Below are positions 24,621 to 33,444 of a stretch of 33,613 nucleotides of DNA, piece by piece. Numbering within the stretch: the stretch's first letter is position 1; each line of letters starts with the position of its first letter. The position numbers were made by a program, and so were the translations under genes. The stretch lies in assembly GCA_030038495.1 (NCBI GenBank), contig JASHOV010000143.1:1-33613 (forward strand). The letters run 5' to 3'. Below the pieces are notes generated by a model that was given only the letters and a program-made list of their open reading frames with translations, did not search any database and was not told the DNA's origin. Origin of the DNA: Streptosporangiaceae bacterium. GTDB taxonomy: Bacteria > Actinomycetota > Actinomycetes > Streptosporangiales > Streptosporangiaceae.

Positions 24621-25340
24621 TCATGGCTGGTAGCGGTAGCCCATGCCGGGCTCGGTCAGCAGGTGGCGCGGCCGGGGCGGGTCGTCCTCGAGCTTCCTCC
24701 GCAGCCCGGCCATGTGGAATCGCAGGTAGTGGGTGCTGTCCACGGCGGCGGGCCCCCACAGGTCGGCAAGCAGCCGGGTGGCCGGGACGAGCTGGCCGGG
24801 GGAGCGCAGCAGCATCTCGAGCATCCGCCACTCGGTCTTGGTCAGCCGGACGGGCTCCGACTCGGCGCCGACCTCCGGGCCGGAACGCCGGACGACCGTC
24901 CGGGCGGCCAGGTCGATCGTGCAATTCCCGAGGCTGAAGACCTGCCGGCTGGATGGATGCGCGTCGCGCCGCAGGAGGGCGCGCAGCCGGGCCACGAGTT
25001 CATCCATCGAGAACGGCTTGGTGACGTAGTCGTCGGCCCCGGCGTCCAGCGCGCCGATCTTGTCGCCGGAGCCGGCCCGGCCGGAAAGCACGATCACGGG
25101 AACGGCCGACCAGACCCGGAGCTGTCTGATCACGTCGGTGCCGTCCAGGTCGGGCAGCCCCAGGTCGAGCAGCACGGCGTCCGGGGGTCGCCGTGCCGCC
25201 TCGACCAGGGCCTCCCGGCCAGCCGAGGCGGTGGTTACCTCGTAGCCCCGGGCGCGCAGATCAATCCGCAGCGCCCGGAGCAGCGCTGGCTCGTCCTCGA
25301 CGATGAGGACGCGGCCCGAATCAGACGGGGTACTGCTCAT
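24621..25340 (-). CDS. kdpE: KdpE-type response regulator, first copy (between kdpC and kdpD)
   Basis: 239 residues. Receiver domain: VLIVEDEPALLRALRIDL, phosphoacceptor Asp59 in VLLDLGLPDLDG, and ADDYVTKPFSMDELVARLRA. OmpR/PhoB-type winged helix: LTKTEWRMLEMLLRSPGQLV, STHYLRFHMAGLRRKLED, LTEPGMGYRYQP. All catalytic residues are present. Its start lies inside kdpC (20-bp overlap), so it belongs to the kdp operon and precedes kdpD, the position where KdpE normally does not stand (usual order D then E). It resembles the second copy closely over most conserved blocks but differs in the linker and recognition helix (DATGNLRLYMAQ in the other copy), so the two may bind different sites. Confidence 0.92.
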   Translation of the reverse strand: MSSTPSDSGRVLIVEDEPALLRALRIDLRARGYEVTTASAGREALVEAARRPPDAVLLDLGLPDLDGTDVIRQLRVWSAVPVIVLSGRAGSGDKIGALDAGADDYVTKPFSMDELVARLRALLRRDAHPSSRQVFSLGNCTIDLAARTVVRRSGPEVGAESEPVRLTKTEWRMLEMLLRSPGQLVPATRLLADLWGPAAVDSTHYLRFHMAGLRRKLEDDPPRPRHLLTEPGMGYRYQP

Positions 25341-25998
25341 CGAGCGCGAGGTTCAGCAGCAGCACGTTGACCACCGGCTCGCCCAGGAATCCGAGCGTGC
25401 GACCGGTCGTGTACTTGCTCACCAGCGCCCGCACCTGGGCCGGGCTGATGTGCCTTGCGGCAGCGACCCGGTCCACCTGGATGGCGGCGTTGGCCGGGGT
25501 GATGTCGGGGTCCAGACCGGAGCCCGACGCCGTGACCGCGTCGGCGGGGATCTTCGAGATCGGCACGTGGTCGAACGCGGAGATCTGCGCCTGCCGCTGC
25601 TTGACGAACTGGATCTGGGCCGGATTATTCGGGCCGAGGTTCGACGCGGAGGAGTACAGCGGATTGCAGCCGTAATTGTTCGGCCCGGTGTTCTCGACGT
25701 AATACCTGCCGTTCTTCAGCGTGCCCAGCGACCAGTCCACGATCGCGAACGAGGGCCGCGGCTGGAAGTACTGGGCCAGTGGCTGGCCCTTGGCGTTCAC
25801 GAACTCCTGGCAGAGCAGGCTGGAGCCGACGGTCCGGCCCTTGTAGCTGACCAGCGATCCGTTGGCCTGGTGGTTGAACGCCACCTGCGCGATCCCCCAC
25901 ACGACCACCGGGTAGATGATCCCGGTGATCACGGTAAAGATCAGGAGCGCGCGCAGCCCGGCTATGTGCTGCCGTACGAAACTGGGTAGACGATTCAT
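25321..25998 (-). CDS. kdpC: KdpC, potassium-transporting ATPase subunit C
   Basis: 225 residues. One N-terminal TM (LRALLIFTVITGIIYPVVVW) and a periplasmic body. Family strings: YFQPRPSFA, SGSGLDPDITPANAAIQ, VARxARHIS-like AAARHISPAQV, and the terminal GEPVVNVLLLNLALD. Slightly longer than the 190-residue E. coli protein because of loop insertions around residues 85-125. It stabilises the KdpFABC complex and raises K+ affinity at the membrane. Starts 7 bases after kdpB; its end overlaps the next regulator gene by 20 bp, consistent with coupling. Confidence 0.96.
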   Translation of the reverse strand: MNRLPSFVRQHIAGLRALLIFTVITGIIYPVVVWGIAQVAFNHQANGSLVSYKGRTVGSSLLCQEFVNAKGQPLAQYFQPRPSFAIVDWSLGTLKNGRYYVENTGPNNYGCNPLYSSASNLGPNNPAQIQFVKQRQAQISAFDHVPISKIPADAVTASGSGLDPDITPANAAIQVDRVAAARHISPAQVRALVSKYTTGRTLGFLGEPVVNVLLLNLALDEQYPV

Positions 25999-26005
25999 GT
26001 TCAGA

Positions 26006-28132
26006 TCACCGGAATCCAGGAATGTTCATGATGATGAGGTCGATTGCCTTGATCCCGATGAACGGGATGATCAGGCCGCCGACGCCGTAGATCCACAGAT
26101 TCCTGCGGAGCATTTGCGTTGCCGACGACGGCCGGTACCTGACGCCGCGCAGGGCCAGCGGGATCAGCGCCACGATGATCAGCGCGTTGAAGATGATCGC
26201 CGAGGTAATCGCCGACTTGGGACTGTGCAGGCCCATGATGTTGAGGTAGTGCAGTCCGTGGAAGACGCCCTCGAACATCGCGGGAATGATCGCGAAGTAC
26301 TTGGCCACGTCGTTGGCGATGGAGAAGGTCGTCAGCGCGCCGCGGGTGATAAGCAGCTGCTTGCCGATCTCCACGATCTCGATGAGCTTCGTCGGGTTGG
26401 AGTCCAGGTCCACCATGTTCCCGGCCTCCTTGGCGGCCGAGGTCCCTGTGTTCATAGCCACGCCGACGTCGGCCTGGGCCAGGGCCGGGGCGTCGTTGGT
26501 GCCGTCCCCGGTCATCGCGACCAGCTTGCCGCCTTCCTGCTCCTTCTTGATCAGCGCCATCTTGTCTTCCGGCGTCGCCTCGGCGAGGAAGTCGTCCACG
26601 CCGGACTCGTCCGCGATGGCCTTGGCGGTTAGCGGGTTGTCGCCGGTGATCATGACGGTGCGGATGCCCATCTTGCGCATCTCCGCGAACCGCTCGGCGA
26701 TGCCCTCCTTGACGATGTCCTTCAGGTAGATGACGCCGAGCGCGCGGGCGGGCTTGCCTGCCTCGTGCTCGGCCACCACCAGCGGGGTACCGCCGACGCC
26801 GGAGATGCCGTCGACCATGCCGGTCAGTTCCTCCGGCGGTGTGCCGCCGTTGTCGCGCACCCACTGGGCCACGGACGCGGCTGCGCCCTTGCGCACCTGC
26901 CGGCCATCGGCCAGGTCGATGCCGCTCATCCTGGTCTGCGCGGTGAACTCCACGAACTCTGCGTGCTGCAGCTCGCCCTCGGGCCGCTCGCGCAGGCCGT
27001 ACTTCTCCTTGGCGAGCACCACGATCGAGCGGCCCTCGGGGGTGTAGTCGGCCATGCTGGACAGCTGCGCCGCGCTGGCGAGCTCGGCGTCCGTGACCCC
27101 GTTGACCGGGAGGAACTCGGTGGCCTGCCGGTTGCCGATGGTGATCGTGCCGGTCTTGTCCAGCAGCAGGGTGTTCACGTCGCCCGCGGCCTCGACCGCG
27201 CGGCCGGACATGGCCAGCACGTTGCGCTGGACCAGCCTGTCCATGCCGGCGATGCCGATCGCCGACAGCAGCGCGCCGATCGTGGTCGGGATCAGCGCGA
27301 CCAGCAGGGCCACCAGGATGACCAGGGTCTGCGGGGCGCCCGAGTAGTAGGCCATCGGCTGCAGCGTGATGACGGCCAGCATGAAAATGATCGTCAGCGA
27401 CGCGAGCAGGATGTTCAGCGCGATCTCGTACGCCGTCTTCTGCCGCATGACCACCTCGACCAGGGCGATCATCCGGTCGATGAAGGTCTCGCCCGGCTTG
27501 GACGTGATCTTCACGATGATCTGGTCGGACAGCACCTTGGTGCCGCCGGTGACCGCGGACCGGTCGCCGCCTGACTCCCGGATGACCGGGGCCGACTCGC
27601 CGGTAATGGCCGACTCGTCCACCGAGGCGATGCCCTCGACCACGTCGCCGTCGCCGGGGATGATCTCGCCGGCCTCGACCACCACGTGATCGCCGAGCGT
27701 GAGCTGGGTGCCGGGGACTTCCTCCTCGGTGAGCTGAGCCTGGCCCGGCGACCAGTTGACCAGCCGCCGTGCCACGGTCTCCCGCTTGGTCTTGCGCAGC
27801 GTCTCCGCCTGGGCCTTGCCCCGGCCCTCCGCCACCGCCTCGGCCAGGTTGGCGAACACGACGGTTAGCCACAGCCAGACCACGATCGTCCAGTTGAAGA
27901 CGCGGCTGCTGCCGGGTCCGGTGACCGCCGTGTAGATGCACAGGAGCGCGCCGACCTCGACAACGAACATCACCGGGTTCTTGATCTGGACCCGCGGGTC
28001 CAGCTTCTTGAACGCGTCAGGAAGCGACCGCCAGATCATCTTGGGGTCAAGGAGCCCCCCGCCGATGCGGCCATTCGCCGCCCCGGCGTCACGGCCTCCG
28101 GCCGGGGCCTCCGGCTGGGTTGTTATAGCCAT
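26006..28132 (-). CDS. kdpB: KdpB, P-type ATPase catalytic subunit of the Kdp potassium pump
   Basis: 708 residues. The phosphorylation motif [13 protein letters not shown] has Asp325; the actuator loop TGES has Ser180 (position of the inhibitory Ser162 phosphorylation in E. coli). Others: [20 protein letters not shown] and [20 protein letters not shown] in the P domain; [20 protein letters not shown] and [17 protein letters not shown] after it. Around seven TM helices. ATP hydrolysis here drives K+ uptake through KdpA. The Pro/Gly/Ala-rich first 25 residues are extra relative to E. coli. One base separates it from the kdpA stop. Confidence 0.97.
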   Translation of the reverse strand: MAITTQPEAPAGGRDAGAANGRIGGGLLDPKMIWRSLPDAFKKLDPRVQIKNPVMFVVEVGALLCIYTAVTGPGSSRVFNWTIVVWLWLTVVFANLAEAVAEGRGKAQAETLRKTKRETVARRLVNWSPGQAQLTEEEVPGTQLTLGDHVVVEAGEIIPGDGDVVEGIASVDESAITGESAPVIRESGGDRSAVTGGTKVLSDQIIVKITSKPGETFIDRMIALVEVVMRQKTAYEIALNILLASLTIIFMLAVITLQPMAYYSGAPQTLVILVALLVALIPTTIGALLSAIGIAGMDRLVQRNVLAMSGRAVEAAGDVNTLLLDKTGTITIGNRQATEFLPVNGVTDAELASAAQLSSMADYTPEGRSIVVLAKEKYGLRERPEGELQHAEFVEFTAQTRMSGIDLADGRQVRKGAAASVAQWVRDNGGTPPEELTGMVDGISGVGGTPLVVAEHEAGKPARALGVIYLKDIVKEGIAERFAEMRKMGIRTVMITGDNPLTAKAIADESGVDDFLAEATPEDKMALIKKEQEGGKLVAMTGDGTNDAPALAQADVGVAMNTGTSAAKEAGNMVDLDSNPTKLIEIVEIGKQLLITRGALTTFSIANDVAKYFAIIPAMFEGVFHGLHYLNIMGLHSPKSAITSAIIFNALIIVALIPLALRGVRYRPSSATQMLRRNLWIYGVGGLIIPFIGIKAIDLIIMNIPGFR

Positions 28133-28133
28133 C

Positions 28134-29807
28134 TCAGTGCAGTCCTTCTGCGATCGGGCCCAGGGCGAGTGCGGGGAAGTAAGTCAGGCCGACGAGTATG
28201 AGGATCACGGCGACCACCATGCCGACGAACAGCGGCGTCCTGGTGTCGATCGTGCCCGGGCCCAGGGGAACCGGTTCTCGCTGCCGGGCCAGCGAGCCGG
28301 CCAGACCGAGCGCGAAGATCTCCGGCCCGAACCGGCCGAATAGCATCACGAAGCCACCGAGGGTCTGGTACCACATCGAGCCCGAGCCAAGGCCGGCGAA
28401 CGCGGAGCCGTTGTTATTGGCCATCGAGGCGAACGCGTAGACCACCTCGGTCAGGCCGTGCGGCCCGGGGTTGAAGATCTGCCGCTGGCCGGTCGCGGTG
28501 CCGATTGACAATCCGGCCGCGGTAAGAATCACCACCGGCAGCGTCAGGAAGTACAACGCCGCGTATTTCATCTCGGTCGGCCGGATCTTCTTGCCCAGGT
28601 ACTCCGGCGTCCGGCCGACCATCAGGCCGGCCACGAAGACCGTCACGATGGCCAGGATCAGGATGCCGTACATGCCGGCCCCGACGCCGCCGGGCGCGAT
28701 CTCGCCGAGCGCGATGTCGAACAGGGCGATACCGCCGCCGAACGGTGTCAGCGAATCATGGAAGCAGTTGACCGCGCCGGTGGATGTCACCGTGGTACTC
28801 GCCGCGAACAACGAGCAGCCGGGCGCGCCGAACCTCGTTTCCACGCCCTCCGTGGCGCCGTTCGCGAGCTTCGCGGCGGTGGCACCGCCGATGGCATAGT
28901 GCGCCTCGAAGAAGCTGATGCCGCCGACGGCCATCATCCAGATGATCACCATGACGGCGAGCAGCGCGTAGCCCTGCCTGTTGTCCTTGACCATCTTGCC
29001 GAAGGCGCGCGGGGTCGCGAACGGGATCAGCAGCAGGATGAAGATCGTGAACAAGTTCGTGAACGGGTTCGGGTTCTCGAACGGGTGCGCGGAGTTGGTG
29101 TTGAAGAACCCGCCTCCGTTGTTCCCCATGTCCTTGATGACTTCCATCGAGCCGACCGGGCCGCCGGGGATCGTCTGGTGCGCGCCGGACAGCGTGGTGT
29201 AGGTCTCGTAGGGGTGGAAGTTCATGATCGAGCCGCCGGCGATCAGGATGAGGCCGCCGACGAGGGCCAGCGGGATCAGCAGGCGGAACACGCACCGGGT
29301 GACGTCCACCCAGAAGTTGCCCAGCTTGTCGGTGTGGGACCGGGTGAAGCCGCGGATCATGGCGATCGCGACCACGATGCCCACGGCCGCCGACATGAAC
29401 TGCTGCACGGTCAGGCCGGTCATCTGGGTCAGGTAGCCCATCGTGGACTCGCCGGCGTAGTTCTGCCAGTTCGTGTTCGTCACGAAGGACGCCGCGGTGT
29501 TCCACGCCGTGTCCGGCGGCACGTTGGGCATGCCCTCGCTCAGCAGCAGGAAGTGCTGCAGCCGCTCGATGCCGTACAGGAACAGCACGCTGATCGCCGA
29601 GAAGGCCAGGATGCTCTTGACGTAGGTGCTCCACTTCTGGTCGGCCTTGGAGTCGATCCCCATCAGCCGGTAGATGAAGCGCTCTACCTTCCAGTCCCTG
29701 TCGGAGGTGAAGATCTTCGCCATGTAGTTGCCGAGCGGTATGTAGCACGCGGCAAGGGCGAGGACGAGCAGGCCGAACTGCAGCCAGCCCGCGGTTCCGC
29801 TACTCAT
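28134..29807 (-). CDS. kdpA: KdpA, potassium-binding and translocating subunit
   Basis: 557 residues, the same length as E. coli KdpA. Selectivity-filter-type repeats are visible, for instance [20 protein letters not shown] and [13 protein letters not shown], with ten or so TM segments. [11 protein letters not shown] and LPAxxLGPIxEGL-like ends are family hallmarks. It forms the K+ path of the KdpFABC complex. The ATG at 29807 follows the kdpF TAG directly (TAGATG), with GAGAGG about six bases before the start inside kdpF. Confidence 0.97.
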   Translation of the reverse strand: MSSGTAGWLQFGLLVLALAACYIPLGNYMAKIFTSDRDWKVERFIYRLMGIDSKADQKWSTYVKSILAFSAISVLFLYGIERLQHFLLLSEGMPNVPPDTAWNTAASFVTNTNWQNYAGESTMGYLTQMTGLTVQQFMSAAVGIVVAIAMIRGFTRSHTDKLGNFWVDVTRCVFRLLIPLALVGGLILIAGGSIMNFHPYETYTTLSGAHQTIPGGPVGSMEVIKDMGNNGGGFFNTNSAHPFENPNPFTNLFTIFILLLIPFATPRAFGKMVKDNRQGYALLAVMVIIWMMAVGGISFFEAHYAIGGATAAKLANGATEGVETRFGAPGCSLFAASTTVTSTGAVNCFHDSLTPFGGGIALFDIALGEIAPGGVGAGMYGILILAIVTVFVAGLMVGRTPEYLGKKIRPTEMKYAALYFLTLPVVILTAAGLSIGTATGQRQIFNPGPHGLTEVVYAFASMANNNGSAFAGLGSGSMWYQTLGGFVMLFGRFGPEIFALGLAGSLARQREPVPLGPGTIDTRTPLFVGMVVAVILILVGLTYFPALALGPIAEGLH

Positions 29808-29897
29808 CTAGAACCTCTCAGGGAGCACGAGTGCCACGAATAGGTACACAGTCAGCAGGAATCCGCCGATCAGGCCGATCCAGTTCTCAGCGCTCAA
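29808..29897 (-). CDS. kdpF: KdpF, small accessory subunit
   Basis: 29 residues from a TTG at 29897 (MSAENWIGLIGG...), a single TM and the typical ending LVLPERF. It stabilises the KdpABC complex in the membrane. AAGGGGG lies about 10 bases upstream. The nine bases TTGAGCGCT are duplicated in tandem, so a second TTG at 29906 could add three residues. Stop codon TAG touches the kdpA ATG. The start overlaps the end of the upstream leader ORF by 11 bases in another frame. Confidence 0.88.
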   Translation of the reverse strand: MSAENWIGLIGGFLLTVYLFVALVLPERF

Positions 29898-29976
29898 AGC
29901 GCTCAACCCCCTTGACGATGAGCCAGAGCACGCCGAAGGCGAGGATGGTCAGGCCGATATAGAGCAGGTCGTACAT
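29887..29976 (-). CDS. 29-residue one-TM micro-protein heading the kdp operon
   Basis: From ATG 29976 to TGA 29889-29887: MYDLLYIGLTILAFGVLWLI, then VKGVERFER. A single hydrophobic helix with a charged end. GGAGGA sits six bases before the ATG (TGGAGGACACC ATG), the best ribosome binding site in the region. It overlaps kdpF by 11 bases, so terminating ribosomes could restart on the TTG of kdpF. Similar tiny ORFs may precede kdpF in other actinomycetes, but I cannot verify that here. Possible roles: extra Kdp subunit, or just a coupling leader. Confidence 0.7.
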   Translation of the reverse strand: MYDLLYIGLTILAFGVLWLIVKGVERFER

Positions 29977-30018
29977 GGTGTCCTCCAGCGGACGCCTCGG
30001 AAGTGCGTTACGTGAGAC

Positions 30019-30031
30019 GATCTATAAAATC
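30019..30031 (-). promoter_or_regulatory. candidate -10 region for the kdp operon
   Basis: On the minus strand GATTTTATAGATC includes TATAGA (30026-30021), an A/T-rich island in GC-rich DNA, 45 bases before the micro-ORF ATG. No good -35 hexamer is seen 17 bases upstream, which would fit an activator-dependent promoter such as a KdpE target. Inference. Confidence 0.4.
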
Positions 30032-30085
30032 GCGCTGAGCAGGCGAAATACCGCGTCCATGCGAGACCCATGCAGGGCGGGTCTG

Positions 30086-30119
30086 GTTCCTAACGACTTC
30101 CATGCGGCCGGTTAGGAAC
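30086..30119. repeat. perfect 9-bp inverted repeat upstream of the kdp operon
   Basis: GTTCCTAAC (30086-30094) and GTTAGGAAC (30111-30119), 16-nt spacer. It lies about 60 bases upstream of the -10 candidate and 50 bases past the GT2 stop. Neither strand has a U-tract, so an operator (for KdpE or another regulator) is more likely than a terminator. GTTCCTAA recurs at 32351-32358. Confidence 0.55.
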
Positions 30120-30168
30120 TCATCGGGCACAACGGGCGGACCCGCCGCGGCGGCGAAGATGACCCCGG

Positions 30169-32172
30169 CTACCTCGCTGTCCTCCCAGCCAGCCCCGTGG
30201 TTCCGGCCGGCCCCGTGGTTCCGGCGAGCACCGTGGTTCCGGCCAGCACCGTGGTTCCGGCTGGCACCTCGCGTTCGGCCGGAACCGGGACCCGGGCCGG
30301 GAACGGTCGTGTCGGCAGCGAGATGGCCGCCTCCAGGGTCCCGAGGCGGCGCAGGAACGCGAACGCGAACCAGGTCGGCACCCAGGCAATGCTGCGCCAC
30401 TGGCGGTGCCGGACCGCCAGCGGCAGGGACACGGCCAGCGGCAGCGCCCCGCCCGCGACGTAGAGCAGCGCCAGCACGCCGATGCTGGAGCGGTACCCGG
30501 GGTTGGTGAGCGCGAGCTCGGCCATGAAGATCGGCGCGACCATCCCGGCCTGCAGGGAGAACCAGGAGAAACTGCGGCGCATCGTCCACAGCCAGACCCG
30601 CGGGCCGGCCGAGCCGCTGCGTACCGGCTGGTGCTTGGCATAGGTGTGGAACCCGCCCCGCGCCCACCGGGTTCGCTGCTCGACGAACTCGGCGGCGCTG
30701 GTCGGCACGTCCTCGTAGCAGCGGACGCGCGGATCGAGCACCGACCGCAGGCCCATCCGGCCCAGCTGCATGGTGAGGTCGTTGTCCTCGCCGTTCATGC
30801 CCACCGGATACCCCCCGATGGCCACCACCGGCTCGCGCCGGAACGCGGTGTACGTGCCGGGAATCACCACGACTCCGTCCACCAGGCTCTGGCCGAGCCG
30901 GGCGAACCGGAACTGAAACAGCGCCTCCAGCGTCCGCAGCCGGTGGAACCAGGTCGTGTTGTCGGTGCGCGGCTCCTCCATCGCGCCCACCGAGCCGATG
31001 ACCGGATTGGCGAACCACGGCACGCTGTAGACCAGCGCGTCCGCACCCATCACGCAGTCGGCGTCGATCCTGACCACCACGTCCGCGGACGTCAGCGCGA
31101 GGGCCCGGTTCAGCGCCATCGACTGGCCTGCATTGGGGGCGGTCAGCACCTGACCGGCGGCATGCTGGAGGCGAGCCACGGCCGCCCGCGCGATCGCGGC
31201 GGTGCCGTCGGTCGAACCGTCGTTGGAGACGATCACGCGGACCGGGCCGGCGTACCGGGCCGCGGCCGCGTCGACCGAGGCCAGCAGCCTGGCCACGTTC
31301 TCCGCCTCGTTGTAGGCGGGCACGATGATGTCGACCGGCGGCCGGTTCCGGCCGGGAACGGGCAGCCTGGGCGCCAGCCACCACAGCAGGCAGAGAGGCG
31401 CGAACATCGCCGCAAAGAGCAGGCTGATCGCGTACAGCGGCAGGAACAGCTGCCAGGTTCCCGTGCTGCCGGACACCGTCGAGGTGAATGCGTACGTGCA
31501 GATGATCAGCGAGATCGCGCAGGCGATCGCGCAGCCGGCGAGCACGCTGTCCCAGATCCAGCGCGGCCGCCGGCGCGGAACCGTGGTACTGCGCGGCAGG
31601 ATGAAGCCGGTGACCGTCATCCTGGTCACGACGATGCCGCCGATCAGCAGGTTCACCAGCGTGGCCTCGATCCCGAACGGCGCGACCAGCCAGCCGGTCG
31701 CCACCCCGGCGACGATCATGAGCGCGTGCGCCAGCACCGACATGGCCACGTAGAGGACCGCGTGCGACAGCATCACGAGCCTGCGGCCCGGCCCGGCCCG
31801 GCAGACCAGGGATATGCCGATGATGTAGGCCACCGCGAGGAACAGGGTGGCCGGCCGCAGCCGGGCGACGTAGCCGTTGACGCTGGCCGGGTCGCGGGTA
31901 ATCGCGACCGCGACGGCCCTGACCGCCGCAGCGTACGCCTGCGGCAGACCCGGCCGCCGCAGGCCGACGAACACCAGCCCAAGCGCGGCGCTGATGCCGA
32001 GGAAGGCCCAGGTGCGCGGCCGGTGCCGCGAGGTCGGGACCGGCCGCGGAATCAGCACGACCGCGCGTCCGTCGCCGGAATCCTCCGCGCTGTCCGCGCG
32101 CTGCGGCAGAATGCAGATGGCGGTCATGACGACCAGCAGCATGACGGTCATGCCGAGCAGTGTTATGTCCAC
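30169..32172 (-). CDS. processive-type GT2 glycosyltransferase (cellulose/hyaluronan-synthase-like)
   Basis: 667 residues from GTG at 32172, with AGGAG eight bases upstream; a TTG at 32202 is less likely. Several TM segments precede the GT2 domain. Catalytic motifs: VDIIVPAYNEAENVARLL, VIVSNDGSTDGT, VVVRIDADCVM (DxD), NGEDNDLTMQLGRMG (ED) and VEQRTRWARGGFHT (Q/RxxRW of processive synthases). Two to four TM segments follow, then a tail of six-residue TTVLAG-type repeats. It probably polymerises a sugar at the membrane face and threads it out; polymer unknown. Divergent from an HlyD-like gene, which supports an export role. Same strand as kdp, but a 190-bp gap with a promoter-like site separates them. 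Confidence 0.88.
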   Translation of the reverse strand: MDITLLGMTVMLLVVMTAICILPQRADSAEDSGDGRAVVLIPRPVPTSRHRPRTWAFLGISAALGLVFVGLRRPGLPQAYAAAVRAVAVAITRDPASVNGYVARLRPATLFLAVAYIIGISLVCRAGPGRRLVMLSHAVLYVAMSVLAHALMIVAGVATGWLVAPFGIEATLVNLLIGGIVVTRMTVTGFILPRSTTVPRRRPRWIWDSVLAGCAIACAISLIICTYAFTSTVSGSTGTWQLFLPLYAISLLFAAMFAPLCLLWWLAPRLPVPGRNRPPVDIIVPAYNEAENVARLLASVDAAAARYAGPVRVIVSNDGSTDGTAAIARAAVARLQHAAGQVLTAPNAGQSMALNRALALTSADVVVRIDADCVMGADALVYSVPWFANPVIGSVGAMEEPRTDNTTWFHRLRTLEALFQFRFARLGQSLVDGVVVIPGTYTAFRREPVVAIGGYPVGMNGEDNDLTMQLGRMGLRSVLDPRVRCYEDVPTSAAEFVEQRTRWARGGFHTYAKHQPVRSGSAGPRVWLWTMRRSFSWFSLQAGMVAPIFMAELALTNPGYRSSIGVLALLYVAGGALPLAVSLPLAVRHRQWRSIAWVPTWFAFAFLRRLGTLEAAISLPTRPFPARVPVPAEREVPAGTTVLAGTTVLAGTTGPAGTTGLAGRTAR
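30195..30266. repeat. four 18-bp tandem repeats encoding the GT2 C-terminal tail
   Basis: Units start at 30195, 30213, 30231 and 30249, each beginning CCGTGGTTCCGG on the plus strand. On the coding (minus) strand they give TTGLAG/TTVLAG-type hexapeptides. Confidence 0.9.
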
Positions 32173-32463
32173 GAAATGGACTCCTGATGGCTTTAAACGC
32201 AATTAAGGCCGCGGGTCCGCGAACCATGGGGAAGATTACTGGCGAAACGCCATCCGGGCCCGGGCTAATGCGAGGCCAGAGCCATTATGTGCAGACCTGG
32301 TGCACTTAGTATGCCCAGGCGGGCAGGTCGAGAGTTTCCCGGACAGCCCCGTTCCTAATCTACTTCCTAGCCTTTTCTCAAAAAGGTGTCACATCGAAAT
32401 GCCGTGTCCGGACTTGCAGTAACATCCCTGGGGCAGGGCCGCCATTACGGGGGAGGAGCACAG
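32173..32463. promoter_or_regulatory. divergent promoter region, GT2 / HlyD-like
   Basis: 291 bp, A/T-richer than the flanks. It contains GTTCCTAA (32351-32358) and CTTCCTAG (32363-32370), a direct near-repeat with 12-bp period, then CCTTTT-CTCA-AAAGG (from about 32372), a small hairpin. GGGGGAGGAG just before 32464 is a strong ribosome binding site for the HlyD-like gene. No riboswitch consensus recognised. Confidence 0.45.
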
Positions 32464-33444
32464 GTGACCGCGTCCTTATTCAGGGATCAGCGCGTGATTG
32501 CCCAGCCGGGACCGTCGGCGCCGACGGCCAGACCGCGGGCCAGGGGCACGCGGCGGCGCGGGCCGGCGAGGCAGACAACCGGGGTACAGCGGGCTGGCGG
32601 TGCGCTGATCGCGGTGGCCTGCGTGCTCACGTGCTGCTGGTACGTGGGCCAGATCGCAAGCGCGAACCGGGATGTGATCACCGGATCGGTCACGAGCGCC
32701 GGCGTCATCGACCTCAACTTCGCCGCGGCCGGGGTGGTGGCGGACGTCCTGGTGCACGTGGGCGAGCGAGTACGCAAGGACCAGTTGCTGGCCACCGAGT
32801 TCGCGCCCGATGCCGCCGCGATCGCAACGGCGGACGCCGAGGCGGTCACCGCCGACCGGGCGCAGCTAGGTGCCCAGACTGGCGCGGTGAGCGTGGCCGG
32901 CGACCGCGCGCAGCTGGCCAGGGACGAGGCGAAACTGGCTGCGGACGAGCAGGTGATCGCGCAGAGCCGGATCGTCGCGCCCGCCGCGGGAGTGGTCACC
33001 GCGGTGGATGCGCAGCCGGGCCAGACTGCGGAGCCGGCCGGCATACGCGAGGACGTGGGCGATCCCGCGCCGGCCAGCCCGCCGCCGCTCTTCTCGCTGC
33101 TGCCGCTGTCACCGCAGGTCAGCGCCAAGACGGGGATGACCGGCGCGGCAACGCTGCCGATGATCCAGCTGCAGATCTCGGGCGGCTGGGAGGTGCTCGC
33201 CCTGATACCGGCAAGCACGGCACCGTCGGTAAGGACCGGGCTGGCGGTCCGGGTCTCTGTGCCCGCCGTCGGCCTGGGCGGCGTGCCCGGCGTGGTGCAG
33301 GAATTGCTGGCGGCGCCGGTCGCGACCGCTGAGGGCGACATGTACGAGGCGATCGTGACGGTCGCCAGCCGCAGTCACGGGGCGGAGCCGCCGCTGGAAG
33401 GCATGACCGCCAACATCGCGCTGCCGCCCGATGCCCGGTCGTGA
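32464..33444 (+). CDS. HlyD-like membrane fusion / periplasmic adaptor protein
   Basis: 326 residues. The GTG at 32464 has GGAGGAG at good spacing; an in-frame upstream ATG/GTG near 32386 lacks one. One TM (AGGALIAVACVLTCCWYVGQ, about residues 44-64) follows a basic cytosolic start. Then a biotinyl/lipoyl-like half (GVIDLNFAAAGVVADVLVHV), an Ala-rich coiled-coil hairpin (about 120-195) and the second half (SRIVAPAAGVVTAVDAQPGQ), then a beta-rich end. These are hallmarks of HlyD/EmrA-type adaptors. In Gram-positives such proteins assist export across the membrane; with the divergent GT2 synthase it may handle a polysaccharide. Its TGA overlaps the next GTG. Confidence 0.78.
   Translation: MTASLFRDQRVIAQPGPSAPTARPRARGTRRRGPARQTTGVQRAGGALIAVACVLTCCWYVGQIASANRDVITGSVTSAGVIDLNFAAAGVVADVLVHVGERVRKDQLLATEFAPDAAAIATADAEAVTADRAQLGAQTGAVSVAGDRAQLARDEAKLAADEQVIAQSRIVAPAAGVVTAVDAQPGQTAEPAGIREDVGDPAPASPPPLFSLLPLSPQVSAKTGMTGAATLPMIQLQISGGWEVLALIPASTAPSVRTGLAVRVSVPAVGLGGVPGVVQELLAAPVATAEGDMYEAIVTVASRSHGAEPPLEGMTANIALPPDARS

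Noticed and set aside
30406-32187. 593-codon plus-strand frame opposite the GT2 gene
   Set aside because: Shadow of a GT2 gene with all catalytic motifs on the minus strand.
32290-32463. Possible c-di-GMP or c-di-AMP riboswitch before the HlyD-like gene or before kdp
   Set aside because: No consensus blocks of GEMM or ydaO riboswitches could be found by eye.
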